Source: Cryobacterium sp. PH29-G1
GTDB lineage: Bacteria; Actinomycetota; Actinomycetes; Actinomycetales; Microbacteriaceae
NCBI RefSeq assembly: GCF_030063365.1
Contig: NZ_JASISY010000001.1
Coordinates: forward strand, 248,001-312,000
Length of the DNA: 64,000 nucleotides
Direction of reading: 5' to 3'
Program-made: the position numbers and the translations under genes
The notes under the pieces: model-generated
Database searches by the model: none
Told to the model about the DNA's origin: nothing
Seen by the model: only the letters and a program-made list of their open reading frames with translations
Shown: positions 16,504 through 24,204 of the stretch, one piece after another
How positions within the stretch are numbered: the first letter of the stretch is position 1
How the letters are laid out: every line of letters begins with the position of its first letter

Positions 16504-17391
16504 ATGAGATTGCCCTTCACCCTGCTGATCGACCCCGTGCCCGCCGATTCGCTGGGGCAGAACTTCGATGACACGTTTCATGAGATGGATTCCGGCGCCC
16601 CGGCACTTCGGGTCGGCGAGCTGAGCACGCAGCGCGGCGACGGAATCTTCGAAACTCTCGCGGTGGTCAACGGCCACCCGCAGGAGGTCGAGCCGCACAT
16701 CAGCAGGCTGCGGAACTCTGCGCTGATCTGCGACCTGCCGGTGCCCAACGCTGAGCAGTGGCGCGCTGCCATCGCCTACGCCGTTGCGCGCATTCCGCAG
16801 CAGGGCGAGATCGCGCTCAAGTTCGTGCTCAGCCGCGGCGTGGAGCACGGTCCGGCTCCGACAGCCTGGTTGCACGCGGCCGCGGCGTCGGACTTCACAG
16901 CCGTGCGCGCGAACGGTGTGCGCGTCGTCACCCTGGACCGTGGCTACCCGCGCGGTGTCGCCGAACGCGCGCCGTGGCTGCTCATGGGCGCGAAGACTCT
17001 CAGCTATGCGGTGAACATGGCGGCGATTCGCGAAGCCCACCGTCGTGGCGCCGACGACACCATCTTTCTCACCACTGACGGATACGTGATGGAAGGGCCC
17101 ACCTCCAGCGTCGTCTTGCGCATCGGTGACGAGTACGTCACCCCAGCCCCGAGCGGCGCTATTCTGCATGGCACCACGCAACAGAGCATGTTCGACTACC
17201 TGCGCGCCCGCGGCGACCGGGTCGAATATCGTGATGTCACGGTCTCCGAGCTTCGACGAGCGGATGCCGCCTGGCTCGTCTCCAGCGTGCGCCTGGCTGT
17301 CTCCGTGGTCGCCCTCGACGGCGAGCCGTTCCCCGCCGACCAGCAGACCACCGACGCCCTGAACGCCTACCTGCTGGCCCGCACGGCGTAG
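16504..17391 (+). CDS. pabC: Aminodeoxychorismate lyase-like class IV aminotransferase
   Basis: A 295-residue fold-type IV PLP enzyme. Features: RGDGIFETLAVVNGHPQEVE near residue 45 (PabC/IlvE-type start), an arginine in KFVLSRG, the PLP lysine in MGAKTLSYAVNM, and VMEGPTSSV as the phosphate-binding Glu stretch. It is sized and shaped as 4-amino-4-deoxychorismate lyase, which gives p-aminobenzoate for folate. A branched-chain or D-amino acid aminotransferase cannot be excluded without alignment. It lies downstream of rskA behind a hairpin, so is probably independent of the sigma operon. Confidence 0.78.
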   Translation: MRLPFTLLIDPVPADSLGQNFDDTFHEMDSGAPALRVGELSTQRGDGIFETLAVVNGHPQEVEPHISRLRNSALICDLPVPNAEQWRAAIAYAVARIPQQGEIALKFVLSRGVEHGPAPTAWLHAAAASDFTAVRANGVRVVTLDRGYPRGVAERAPWLLMGAKTLSYAVNMAAIREAHRRGADDTIFLTTDGYVMEGPTSSVVLRIGDEYVTPAPSGAILHGTTQQSMFDYLRARGDRVEYRDVTVSELRRADAAWLVSSVRLAVSVVALDGEPFPADQQTTDALNAYLLARTA

Positions 17392-17449
17392 TCGTGCGCC
17401 GCGCCCGCGGTCCGCACCGGTCTCCGGCACCGGGCCCGTCTGCGGCACT

Positions 17450-17495
17450 CGGGCCCACGATAGAACATGGGCCCACTTTCCGGGCCCGGGCCCGG
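17450..17495. repeat. GGGCCC palindromic repeat, copy 2 (inverted)
   Basis: The exact reverse complement of the 46 bases at 14405-14450. Here the central palindrome is complete: TTTCCGGGCCC meets its own reverse complement at 17477-17498, and one flanking C/G pair extends it to 24 bases. The two copies bracket sigK, rskA and pabC. Confidence 0.9.
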
Positions 17496-17663
17496 AAAGA
17501 TATCCATGCCCGGGCCGCGCGCGCTGGTAACCGCATCCGCCGAACCAAAGGTGGCGCGCGTTTGGGGGCGTTGTAGCGGGACTTAGCCGCACGATACGCT
17601 CGGCCAATCGGCGTCGCCGGATACTGCGGAGCGCTCATAGTTTTACTACTCAGGGGGAAAAAC

Positions 17664-19778
17664 ATGGCCATGGCCACCGTTTATCGATTCCTAGGGGGCG
17701 TTCTGGCTGGCACAATCGTGACTTCGGCCCTGGTCGGGGGCGTGTCCACGGCCGCTGTCGCCAATGTCGCTCCCGATTGCTCACCGATCACCGTGCTCGC
17801 GTTCCGCGGAAGCGGCGAGGGCAATCTTGATCCGCAAGCGACCGCGAGCGCCGGTGCCGCACACGCGTACGGAACGACCGGCCTCATCACCAACGGCTGG
17901 GAAGGCCCTACGCTTGAGCGACTGATCGCCCAGCTCGCACCGCAAGCGGCCGCCGCATCCATTCCGGTGATCGGTGTCGGCGCATCCGATTCCGTGTATG
18001 TACCCGGTTATCCCGCCGCTCCGGTCGGCCCCACGGATCTGATTGGAATCGCTGAATCCGCTCAAACCGGCGCCATTGCCGCCGAGCTCATCATCAAACA
18101 GGCCAAATCCGCCGCCATAGTGAACCATTGTGCATTCTCCCCGCGGTTCATCGCCGTCGGCTACTCGCAGGGCGCCATCGCCGCCCGGGTGCTGGCACAG
18201 CTGAACTCCACCGATGTCGTTGGGGTTGTCACGATCGGCGACCCGGCCCAGAAACCGAGTGCCGCGGGCAACGTTGGCGCCGGCGCCGCCGGAGACGGGC
18301 TCATGCGCTGGCTCGTTCCGAGCTTCGGGGATAAGTTCGACGCACTGTACGCTCAGGACACCGTCACCGCGGCCCTGTGCCACGCGGGCGACCCCGTCTG
18401 CGACTTCGGCTGGACCAGCGTGTGGCGAGTCCCCAGCCAACGGTACGAGAACCACGCCTATTTCGTCTCGATCGATGATATCGCGCCCGCAACACAGGCA
18501 TTGGCTGCGCTCACCACGAACGCACAATTGAATCCAGTCGTCGCCCTGCAGGCCGCCGCCCCGGTGGCCCACGCTGCGGCCTCCGTTTTGGCGTTCGAGG
18601 GGCGTCTGACGACGATCTCGGCCGTCGGCACGGAATCGGCCGACGCGAGTCTGAACTACGAGTTCGACTACGACAACGACGGCCATTACGATGCCGACAA
18701 TCCGGTCGGTCTGGTTGCGGCGGATATTCCGGTAGGCATCCACACCGTCAAGGTCAGGGTTACCGATGGTGCGGACCGGTCCGACGTGGTCTCACTCACC
18801 TTCGAGGTCGCGCCCGCAACCGCAGCGACACCGAAGGCCGATCTCAACAACATGTCATTCCTGGTGTCCGAGCTGGGATCGATCGCAGCCGGATCCGTAC
18901 TGCCGCTGGAGCTTCAGGGAGCGCCGACAGGCTCCGAGCTCACCATGATGCTCGTGCCGAAAGTTTCCCCGTCGCCCTGGGGCGCCGAACCGGCCTTCTC
19001 GACCGTGTTGACCGCAGGCGGGGAGTCTGACGGTGTACAGATTCCCGGCGATCTGGCCACGGGTGCCTACTTTGTCGTGGTCGGCGCCGAGAGCGGCGAG
19101 TGGGGAGCCGTCGAGTTGGAAATCGTTGCGGCATCGGTTGACCCGGGCACAGACCCGGGCACAGACCCGGGCATAGACCCGGCCCAGACCGGCGGCCTGC
19201 TGGCACCGGTCACCCCGATCACGGTTCCCGCCGTCGGCCAGGCGATTCTCACTGTCGATGGCACACCCGGCACCGTGACCGTGGCCCGTGCGACCGGTAT
19301 CTCCGGACTGACCATCAGCGGCGTTGGCTTCGCTCTCACCGTCAACGGCCTGCACCACGGTGGCTCGGCGATCCCGGTTGATGCGAACAATGTGCTCGTG
19401 CTGGAACGAGACGGGTCTGTGACCGTGTCGGGCACGGGATTCGCACCTAATACCGACGTCGAGGTCTTCCTGTTCTCGACCGCCACCGCTGTGGGCTCCG
19501 CCACGGTGAACGCGGCCGGGGCGTTCAGTGCGACCTTCGCCGTACCGGCGAGTATGTCGGCCGGCCTGCACACGCTGCAGCTGGTGGGGCTGGCCCCGAA
19601 CGGTTCGACCCGTGTGGTCGATCTGGGCGTGCGGGTGGCCGATGCCGCGGCATCCGCTTTGACCCTCGCGAAGACCGGAATAGATCTCGGTGGAGTGCTC
19701 GGAAGCGCCCTGCTGGTGGTGCTGGCCGGCCTCGCGGTGGCCGTGCGACCGCGGCGCCGCACTGTGACAGCCGCATAA
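17664..19778 (+). CDS. Wall-anchored cutinase-family hydrolase with PKD-like domain
   Basis: A 704-residue exported protein. A signal peptide (1-33, ending TAAVA) is followed by a cutinase-like alpha/beta hydrolase (about 35-285). This has the nucleophile elbow GYSQGA, disulphide-type cysteines (PDCSP, NHCAF, LCHAGDPVCDF), Asp in DPVCDF and His in YENHAYF. A PKD-like domain (about 305-390; FDYDNDGHYD, VRVTDGADRSD) and two further beta domains are separated by a DPGTDPGTDPGIDP linker. The C-terminus is a sorting signal: LAKTG, a hydrophobic stretch, then RPRRR. LAxTG is the class E sortase motif of GC-rich actinobacteria; no sortase is in the window. Substrate is unknown (ester or polyester). 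Confidence 0.87.
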   Translation: MAMATVYRFLGGVLAGTIVTSALVGGVSTAAVANVAPDCSPITVLAFRGSGEGNLDPQATASAGAAHAYGTTGLITNGWEGPTLERLIAQLAPQAAAASIPVIGVGASDSVYVPGYPAAPVGPTDLIGIAESAQTGAIAAELIIKQAKSAAIVNHCAFSPRFIAVGYSQGAIAARVLAQLNSTDVVGVVTIGDPAQKPSAAGNVGAGAAGDGLMRWLVPSFGDKFDALYAQDTVTAALCHAGDPVCDFGWTSVWRVPSQRYENHAYFVSIDDIAPATQALAALTTNAQLNPVVALQAAAPVAHAAASVLAFEGRLTTISAVGTESADASLNYEFDYDNDGHYDADNPVGLVAADIPVGIHTVKVRVTDGADRSDVVSLTFEVAPATAATPKADLNNMSFLVSELGSIAAGSVLPLELQGAPTGSELTMMLVPKVSPSPWGAEPAFSTVLTAGGESDGVQIPGDLATGAYFVVVGAESGEWGAVELEIVAASVDPGTDPGTDPGIDPAQTGGLLAPVTPITVPAVGQAILTVDGTPGTVTVARATGISGLTISGVGFALTVNGLHHGGSAIPVDANNVLVLERDGSVTVSGTGFAPNTDVEVFLFSTATAVGSATVNAAGAFSATFAVPASMSAGLHTLQLVGLAPNGSTRVVDLGVRVADAAASALTLAKTGIDLGGVLGSALLVVLAGLAVAVRPRRRTVTAA

Positions 19779-19805
19779 GCCCGATGCGCACGCTCGGGGT
19801 CCGCT

Positions 19806-19964
19806 GTGTGAACCCCGGGCCCAGGTTATGCAACCGGGCCCATGATCTATCGTGGGCCCGGTTGCCTAAGGTGGGCCCGGTCCTGCGAGCCCATGCCTAA
19901 GGTGGGCCCGGTCCTGCGAGCCCTTGCCTAAGGTGGGCCCGCTTTCCGGGCCCGGGCCCGGAAA
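19806..19964. repeat. GGGCCC palindromic repeat cluster, copy 3 with tandem units
   Basis: A 159-base array inside a 343-base gene-free space (19779-20121). It holds a hairpin with perfect 13-base arms (19830-19842 and 19853-19865), then TGCCTAAGGTGGGCCC repeated three times at 31-base spacing (from 19863, 19894 and 19925), then the complete 22-base palindrome (19943-19964). The remainder, 19965-20121, shows nothing beyond the start region of the next gene. Confidence 0.88.
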
Positions 19965-20121
19965 CTCTCCCCCCCGAGATCACCGTCCGCTCCCGGATCT
20001 GAAAGGTTCCCGCAAGCGCGACCCGGGACGCAAGCGCGGGGTCGGGCATCCGTTTGTTTGCGTGCTCGAATTGGGCCGGTCTTCGGCTGCCGCTAGGCTC
20101 TGGGGTGACCGAGAGGGATAC

Positions 20122-21432
20122 ATGAAGATTTCTGTCATTGGATGCGGCTACCTGGGGGCCGTGCACGCGTCGGCCATGGCCGAACTAGGCCACGAAGTCG
20201 TCGGAATCGACGTCGACGCCGCGAAGATCGCCCAACTTGCCATCGGCAAGCCACCATTCTTCGAACCGGGACTTCCCGAAGTTCTCACTTCGGCTATGAA
20301 CAGTGGCCGGTTGCGCTTCAGCACCGACATAGCGGATGCCGCCGGATCGCAGGTGCATTTCATTGCTGTCGGCACGCCGCAGAAGCCCGGCAGCTACAGC
20401 GCCGATCTTCGTTACGTCGATGCATCGGTCGAATCGCTCATTCCACATCTGGCCGACGGCGACCTCGTCGTTGGCAAGAGCACGGTGCCGGTGGGAACCG
20501 CCGCGCGCCTGGCCGACCTCATCGAGGCCGGCAGTGGTGCCTCGTTGGCGTGGAACCCTGAGTTCCTGCGCGAGGGATTCGCCGTGCAGGACACCATCAG
20601 CCCCGATCGCCTCGTCTACGGGGTCGCGCCCGGCGAGGCCGGTGAGCACGCCACGGCGCTGCTCAATGAGATCTACGCTTCGGCGCTCGCGGCCGATACC
20701 CCGCTTGTGATCACGGACTACGCCACAGCCGAGCTCGTGAAGGTCGCGGCGAACGCGTTTCTCGCCACCAAGATCAGCTTCATCAACGCCATGGCCGAAA
20801 TCGCCGAGGTCACCGGTGCCGACGTCACCCAGCTGGCGGATGCGATCGGCTACGACGGCCGTATCGGCCGCCGTTTCCTGGGCGCTGGCGTCGGTTTCGG
20901 CGGCGGATGCCTGCCCAAGGACATTCGCGCCTTCACCGCTCGAGCCGAAGAGCTGGGGCGCGGCGAGTCCGTGGCCTTTCTCAAGGAGATCGACAAGATC
21001 AACCTGCGCCGCCGCCAGCGCGTGGTCGACCTCACCGTCGGAGCGCTCGGCAAGTCCGTCTACAACGCCAAGGTCGCGGTTTTGGGCTTGAGCTTCAAGC
21101 CGCATTCCGATGACGTGCGCGACTCACCCGCACTCGACGTGGCCGTGCAGCTGCGCGGACTCGGTGCCGAAGTGGTGGCGACCGACCCGCAGGCCATCGA
21201 GAACTCGCGGGCGCGGCATCCGCAGCTCACCTACTCGGAATCGCTCGAAGACGCCCTGCGGGGAGCGGATGCTGTCGTGCTCGTTACCGAGTGGCCCGAG
21301 TTTCGGCACCTGGATCCGGTCTGGGCCGGCGCGCTGGTGCGTACCAAGACGGTGATCGATGGCCGCAACGCCCTCGACCCGGCCGTTTGGCGCGCCGCCG
21401 GCTGGACCTACCACGGACTCGGCCGCCCGTAG
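20122..21432 (+). CDS. ugd: UDP-glucose 6-dehydrogenase
   Basis: A 436-residue enzyme converting UDP-glucose to UDP-glucuronate with two NAD+, supplying precursors for surface polysaccharides. It begins MKISVIGCGYLGAVHASAM (NAD-binding Rossmann). It contains STVPVGTAARLADL, EFLREGFAVQD, the central helix YATAELVKVAANAFLATKIS and the catalytic cysteine in GFGGGCLPKD, with the C-terminal domain LGLSFKPHSDDVRDSPAL. The ATG at 20122 is preceded by GAGAGGG. An in-frame extension upstream runs through the palindromic repeats and is rejected. It fits the polysaccharide locus further downstream. Confidence 0.94.
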   Translation: MKISVIGCGYLGAVHASAMAELGHEVVGIDVDAAKIAQLAIGKPPFFEPGLPEVLTSAMNSGRLRFSTDIADAAGSQVHFIAVGTPQKPGSYSADLRYVDASVESLIPHLADGDLVVGKSTVPVGTAARLADLIEAGSGASLAWNPEFLREGFAVQDTISPDRLVYGVAPGEAGEHATALLNEIYASALAADTPLVITDYATAELVKVAANAFLATKISFINAMAEIAEVTGADVTQLADAIGYDGRIGRRFLGAGVGFGGGCLPKDIRAFTARAEELGRGESVAFLKEIDKINLRRRQRVVDLTVGALGKSVYNAKVAVLGLSFKPHSDDVRDSPALDVAVQLRGLGAEVVATDPQAIENSRARHPQLTYSESLEDALRGADAVVLVTEWPEFRHLDPVWAGALVRTKTVIDGRNALDPAVWRAAGWTYHGLGRP

Positions 21433-21468
21433 CGATCGACCGCTGCGCTGCCGGTTAGCTCTGAGTAC

Positions 21469-21490
21469 TTTCCGGGCCCGGGCCCGGAAA
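21469..21490. repeat. 22-base palindrome of the GGGCCC family, copy 4
   Basis: TTTCCGGGCCC joined to its exact reverse complement, just after the ugd stop. It lies in a 522-base space (21433-21954) that also holds the next two repeat entries and the nagB control region. Confidence 0.9.
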
Positions 21491-21537
21491 GCGGGCCCAC
21501 CTCCTGAAAGGGGTGCTCGCGATCAGGCCTACCTTAT

Positions 21538-21631
21538 GCAACTGGGCCCGTGATAGATCATGGGCCCAGTTGCACAACCTGGGCCCGGGCGTTAAAGTTG
21601 CACGGCGAGTTTCCGGGCCCGGGCCCGGAAA
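21538..21631. repeat. GGGCCC repeat, hairpin module plus palindrome, copy 5
   Basis: A hairpin with 12-base arms GCAACTGGGCCC (21538-21549) and GGGCCCAGTTGC (21562-21573). Its loop keeps the TGAT-ATC signature seen at 19830-19865. Further on is another complete 22-base palindrome (21610-21631). One arm shows compensating changes relative to copy 3 (C/G replaced by T/A), consistent with selection on base pairing. Confidence 0.88.
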
Positions 21632-21653
21632 CTCTAGGGGCACCCGGGAACGT

Positions 21654-21740
21654 GCCCGGAGGTCGTGCCCGGAACGCGCCCAAATGTGGCGCCCGGAGGT
21701 CGTGCCCGAAGCTGGTGCCCGGAGGTCGCGCCCGGAGGCA
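21654..21740. repeat. Degenerate direct repeats GCCCGGAGGTCG
   Basis: The unit GCCCGGAGG, often followed by TCG, recurs at 21654, 21691, 21717 and 21730 at irregular spacing. No gene covers it convincingly. Confidence 0.6.
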
Positions 21741-21901
21741 GGGCCGGAAACACGGCCAACCGCCGGAACGTCAGCCCGGCCTGCCGGCCGATGGCTGGCG
21801 GGCACCCGTGACGGAGCCTCGCGGCCGCGCAGCAGCTCGGCGGAGTGCTCGCACATCGTCGGACATCTCGTTCCGCGCGCTCCGCACAAAGTGATTGATT
21901 C

Positions 21902-21936
21902 TGATTGTTTCTGCTAAAATCAGTCATAAACAATCA
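21902..21936. promoter_or_regulatory. Candidate operator/promoter of nagB
   Basis: A perfect 9-base inverted repeat, TGATTGTTT (21902-21910) and AAACAATCA (21928-21936), separated by 17 bases that include a possible -10 box TAAAAT (21915-21920). GTGATTGA just upstream (21891-21898) is also found in the nagK-side operator at 25949-25978. The nearby DeoR-family regulator is the likely ligand. Confidence 0.6.
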
Positions 21937-21954
21937 AAGATGGAGTGCAAGCAC

Positions 21955-22740
21955 ATGGCTGAAATTGTCGTTGTCGAGAGCAAGCGGGCCGCAGGAGAGC
22001 TGGTGGCGGCATCCGTTCGCCGCTTGATCGAGGCGAAAGCCGACACCGTGCTCGGGCTGGCAACCGGCTCGACGCCATTGCCGATCTATGCGGCTCTGGC
22101 TGAGTCGTTCCGCTCGAACCCGATCGACGTGTCGCGGCTCCGCGGTTTCGCGCTCGACGAGTACGTCGGATTGCCGCCGGGGCACCCCGAGAGCTATCGC
22201 GCCGTGATCGACCGCGACGTCGTGGCGGCGCTCGGGCTGACACCGAACAACATTCACGTGCCCAACGGCGACCTGGCGACACTCGAGGGGGCGGGAGCCG
22301 CCTACGAACGCGCGATCGAGGCGGCCGGGGGCATCGACCTGCAAATTCTCGGCATCGGGCGCACCGGCCACCTCGGCTTCAACGAGCCAGGCTCCTCCTT
22401 TGCCTCGCGCACCCGGGTCAAGACGCTCGCGCCGAAGTCGCGCGCCGACAACGCGCGCTTCTTCCCGACGCCGGATGACGTGCCCCGGCACTGCATCACC
22501 CAGGGGCTCGGCACCATCCGGCGTGCCCGCCACCTTGTGCTGCTCGCTTTCGGCGCCGACAAGGCCGCCGCGATTGCCGCTGCCGTCGAGGGTCCGGTCA
22601 CTGCGAGCCAGCCCGGTTCGGCGATTCAGCTACACGAGCATGTCACCGTCGTGCTCGACGAGGCCGCCGCCGCACAGCTCGCCAACCTCGACTATTACCG
22701 CTACATCTGGGCCAATAAGCCCGCCTGGCAAGGGATCTAA
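21955..22740 (+). CDS. nagB: Glucosamine-6-phosphate deaminase
   Basis: A 261-residue enzyme giving fructose-6-phosphate and ammonia. It shows LGLATGSTPLPIY (phosphate loop), FALDEYVGLPPGHPESY (catalytic Asp) and GIGRTGHLGFNEPGSS, the GxGxDGHIxFNEP block in which the usual Asp before Gly-His is Thr. That variant deserves checking. The ATG at 21955 is preferred to ATG 21940, having GGAG about 10 bases upstream and the conserved MAEIVVV start. It converges on nagA and is preceded by a candidate operator. Confidence 0.92.
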   Translation: MAEIVVVESKRAAGELVAASVRRLIEAKADTVLGLATGSTPLPIYAALAESFRSNPIDVSRLRGFALDEYVGLPPGHPESYRAVIDRDVVAALGLTPNNIHVPNGDLATLEGAGAAYERAIEAAGGIDLQILGIGRTGHLGFNEPGSSFASRTRVKTLAPKSRADNARFFPTPDDVPRHCITQGLGTIRRARHLVLLAFGADKAAAIAAAVEGPVTASQPGSAIQLHEHVTVVLDEAAAAQLANLDYYRYIWANKPAWQGI

Positions 22741-22890
22741 GCCCGCAGCCAGAGGGTGCAGCCGCACGTCCCGGCGCCATGCCGGCATCCGTTGGAACGT
22801 AACCCGGGAGAATATTACGACACGCTGCGTGAACCAGCCGTGGTGGCGGTGTGTCGCGAATAGCTCCGAGATTCAGTACCGAGTACGGCC

Positions 22891-24204
22891 CTACAGCGGC
22901 TGTCCCGCGGCGAAAACGGCCTCGACCACGAAATCGTCGCTCAAGAGCACCGCGTCGGCCGCGAATCCAGGTGCGAGCAGTCCCAGATCGTGTGCGCGAC
23001 CGATAGCGTGTGCCGGCGTCTCGGTCAGTGCCGTCACGGCCGTGGCGATGGGCAGCCCGACCGTGGTCACGGCTCGCCGCAGCGACGCATCGAGAGTGAG
23101 TGTCGACCCCGCGATCGCTCCTAAAGCGGATGCCGCGCCGCCGCCAGCCGCGTCAGCCAGCCCACGTGTCGCGTCGCTGACCAGCCGTGCGACCCCATCG
23201 CGCACGGTAACCAGCAGTGTGCCCAGCCAATACTCCCCGTCGCCAAACCCGGTCGCGGCCATGGCGTCGGTGACCAGAGCGATGCGGCCGGGCGCTCCGG
23301 CGAAGGCCAACCGCACCACATCCGGATGCACGTGCACCCCATCATTGATAATCTCCAGCGTGACTCCGCCGGCGCGCATGGCCGCCACGACCGGCCCCGG
23401 TGCCCGGTGATGGATGCCCGGCATGGCGTTGAATGCGTGGGTCAGCACCGAGGCGCCGGCATCGAAGGCGGCACGAGTGGTGTCATAGTCGGCGGCGCTG
23501 TGGCCGACGGCGACGACCACCCCGGCGTCGACGAAGTGGGCGATGGCCGCAAAAGCGCCGGGTAGCTCGGGCGCGAGGGTGATTTGACGCAGGTAGCCGT
23601 GGGAGGCGAGGAGCAGGCGCTCGGTGGCGGCGGCATCCGCTGCGCGCAGCAAGGTGCGGTCGTGTGCGCCGCGAAACGAGTCGTCGAGAAAGGGCCCCTC
23701 CAGGTGCGCGCCCAGGATGAGGGGGTCGCGCTGTGCGGCGGAGGCGATGCAATCGAGCCGGGCTTCCAGGTCGGGCAGGCTCGCGGTGACCAGCGAGAGC
23801 ACCGACCGTGTCGTACCGTGCGCGCGGTGCACGGCGAGAGCGGTGTGGATGCCGGCGGTGCCGTCGTCGAAGGCAGCCCCGCCCGCGCCGTGGCAGTGAA
23901 TGTCGATGAAGCCGGGCGTGAGCCAGCGGCCCCGCGCATCAACGATGTCGGGGCCGCCCGAACCGCTGCTCGAGCCAGCGCTCGACCCAGCCCCCGAGTC
24001 AACGCTCGAATCAGCCCCCGAGCCACCGCTCGAATCAGCCCCCGAGTCACCCCTCAGATCGCCTGATCCACCGCCACGGGCGAGGGCGCGCCAGCCGTCG
24101 CCCGTACCGACCGCCGCAACGGTGTCTCCCTCGAACGCAACCCAGGAATCAGGGGTCACCGTGCCGCCGGAGACCAGTCGGGCCGAATGAATGATGATGC
24201 TCAT
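22891..24204 (-). CDS. nagA: N-acetylglucosamine-6-phosphate deacetylase
   Basis: A 437-residue amidohydrolase removing acetate from GlcNAc-6-phosphate. Motifs: FIDIHCHGAGG (first metal His pair), GAHLEGPFLDD (metal Glu), VAVGHSAAD and LTHAFNAMPG (metal and substrate His) and LVTDAMAATG (catalytic Asp). Residues about 43-84 form an unusual Gly/Ser/Asp-rich insertion (GADSSGGSGADSSVDSG) between the small beta domain strands, encoded by imperfect repeats. The start overlaps the regulator stop (ATGA, 24201-24204). It is the last gene of a kinase-deoR-nagA operon. Confidence 0.93.
   Translation of the reverse strand: MSIIIHSARLVSGGTVTPDSWVAFEGDTVAAVGTGDGWRALARGGGSGDLRGDSGADSSGGSGADSSVDSGAGSSAGSSSGSGGPDIVDARGRWLTPGFIDIHCHGAGGAAFDDGTAGIHTALAVHRAHGTTRSVLSLVTASLPDLEARLDCIASAAQRDPLILGAHLEGPFLDDSFRGAHDRTLLRAADAAATERLLLASHGYLRQITLAPELPGAFAAIAHFVDAGVVVAVGHSAADYDTTRAAFDAGASVLTHAFNAMPGIHHRAPGPVVAAMRAGGVTLEIINDGVHVHPDVVRLAFAGAPGRIALVTDAMAATGFGDGEYWLGTLLVTVRDGVARLVSDATRGLADAAGGGAASALGAIAGSTLTLDASLRRAVTTVGLPIATAVTALTETPAHAIGRAHDLGLLAPGFAADAVLLSDDFVVEAVFAAGQPL
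23955..24060. repeat. Imperfect tandem repeat inside nagA
   Basis: Units close to CGCTCGAATCAGCCCCCGAG recur about every 24 bases, encoding the Gly/Ser/Asp-rich insertion in NagA. Copy-number variation between strains is likely. Confidence 0.6.

Noticed and set aside
15925..17607. 560-codon minus-strand open frame
   Set aside because: Antisense to the end of rskA and to pabC; no recognisable protein features.
19863..19955. Direct repeats considered as a CRISPR array
   Set aside because: Only three units, spacers are near-identical, no cas genes; they belong to the GGGCCC repeat family.
14405..21631. Palindromes considered as ordinary rho-independent terminators
   Set aside because: They lack T-tracts, occur several per space, and share sequence beyond what a terminator needs.
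22400..23410. 336-codon plus-strand frame across nagB end and nagA
   Set aside because: Arg/Ser/Pro-rich out-of-frame reading of nagB and antisense nagA.
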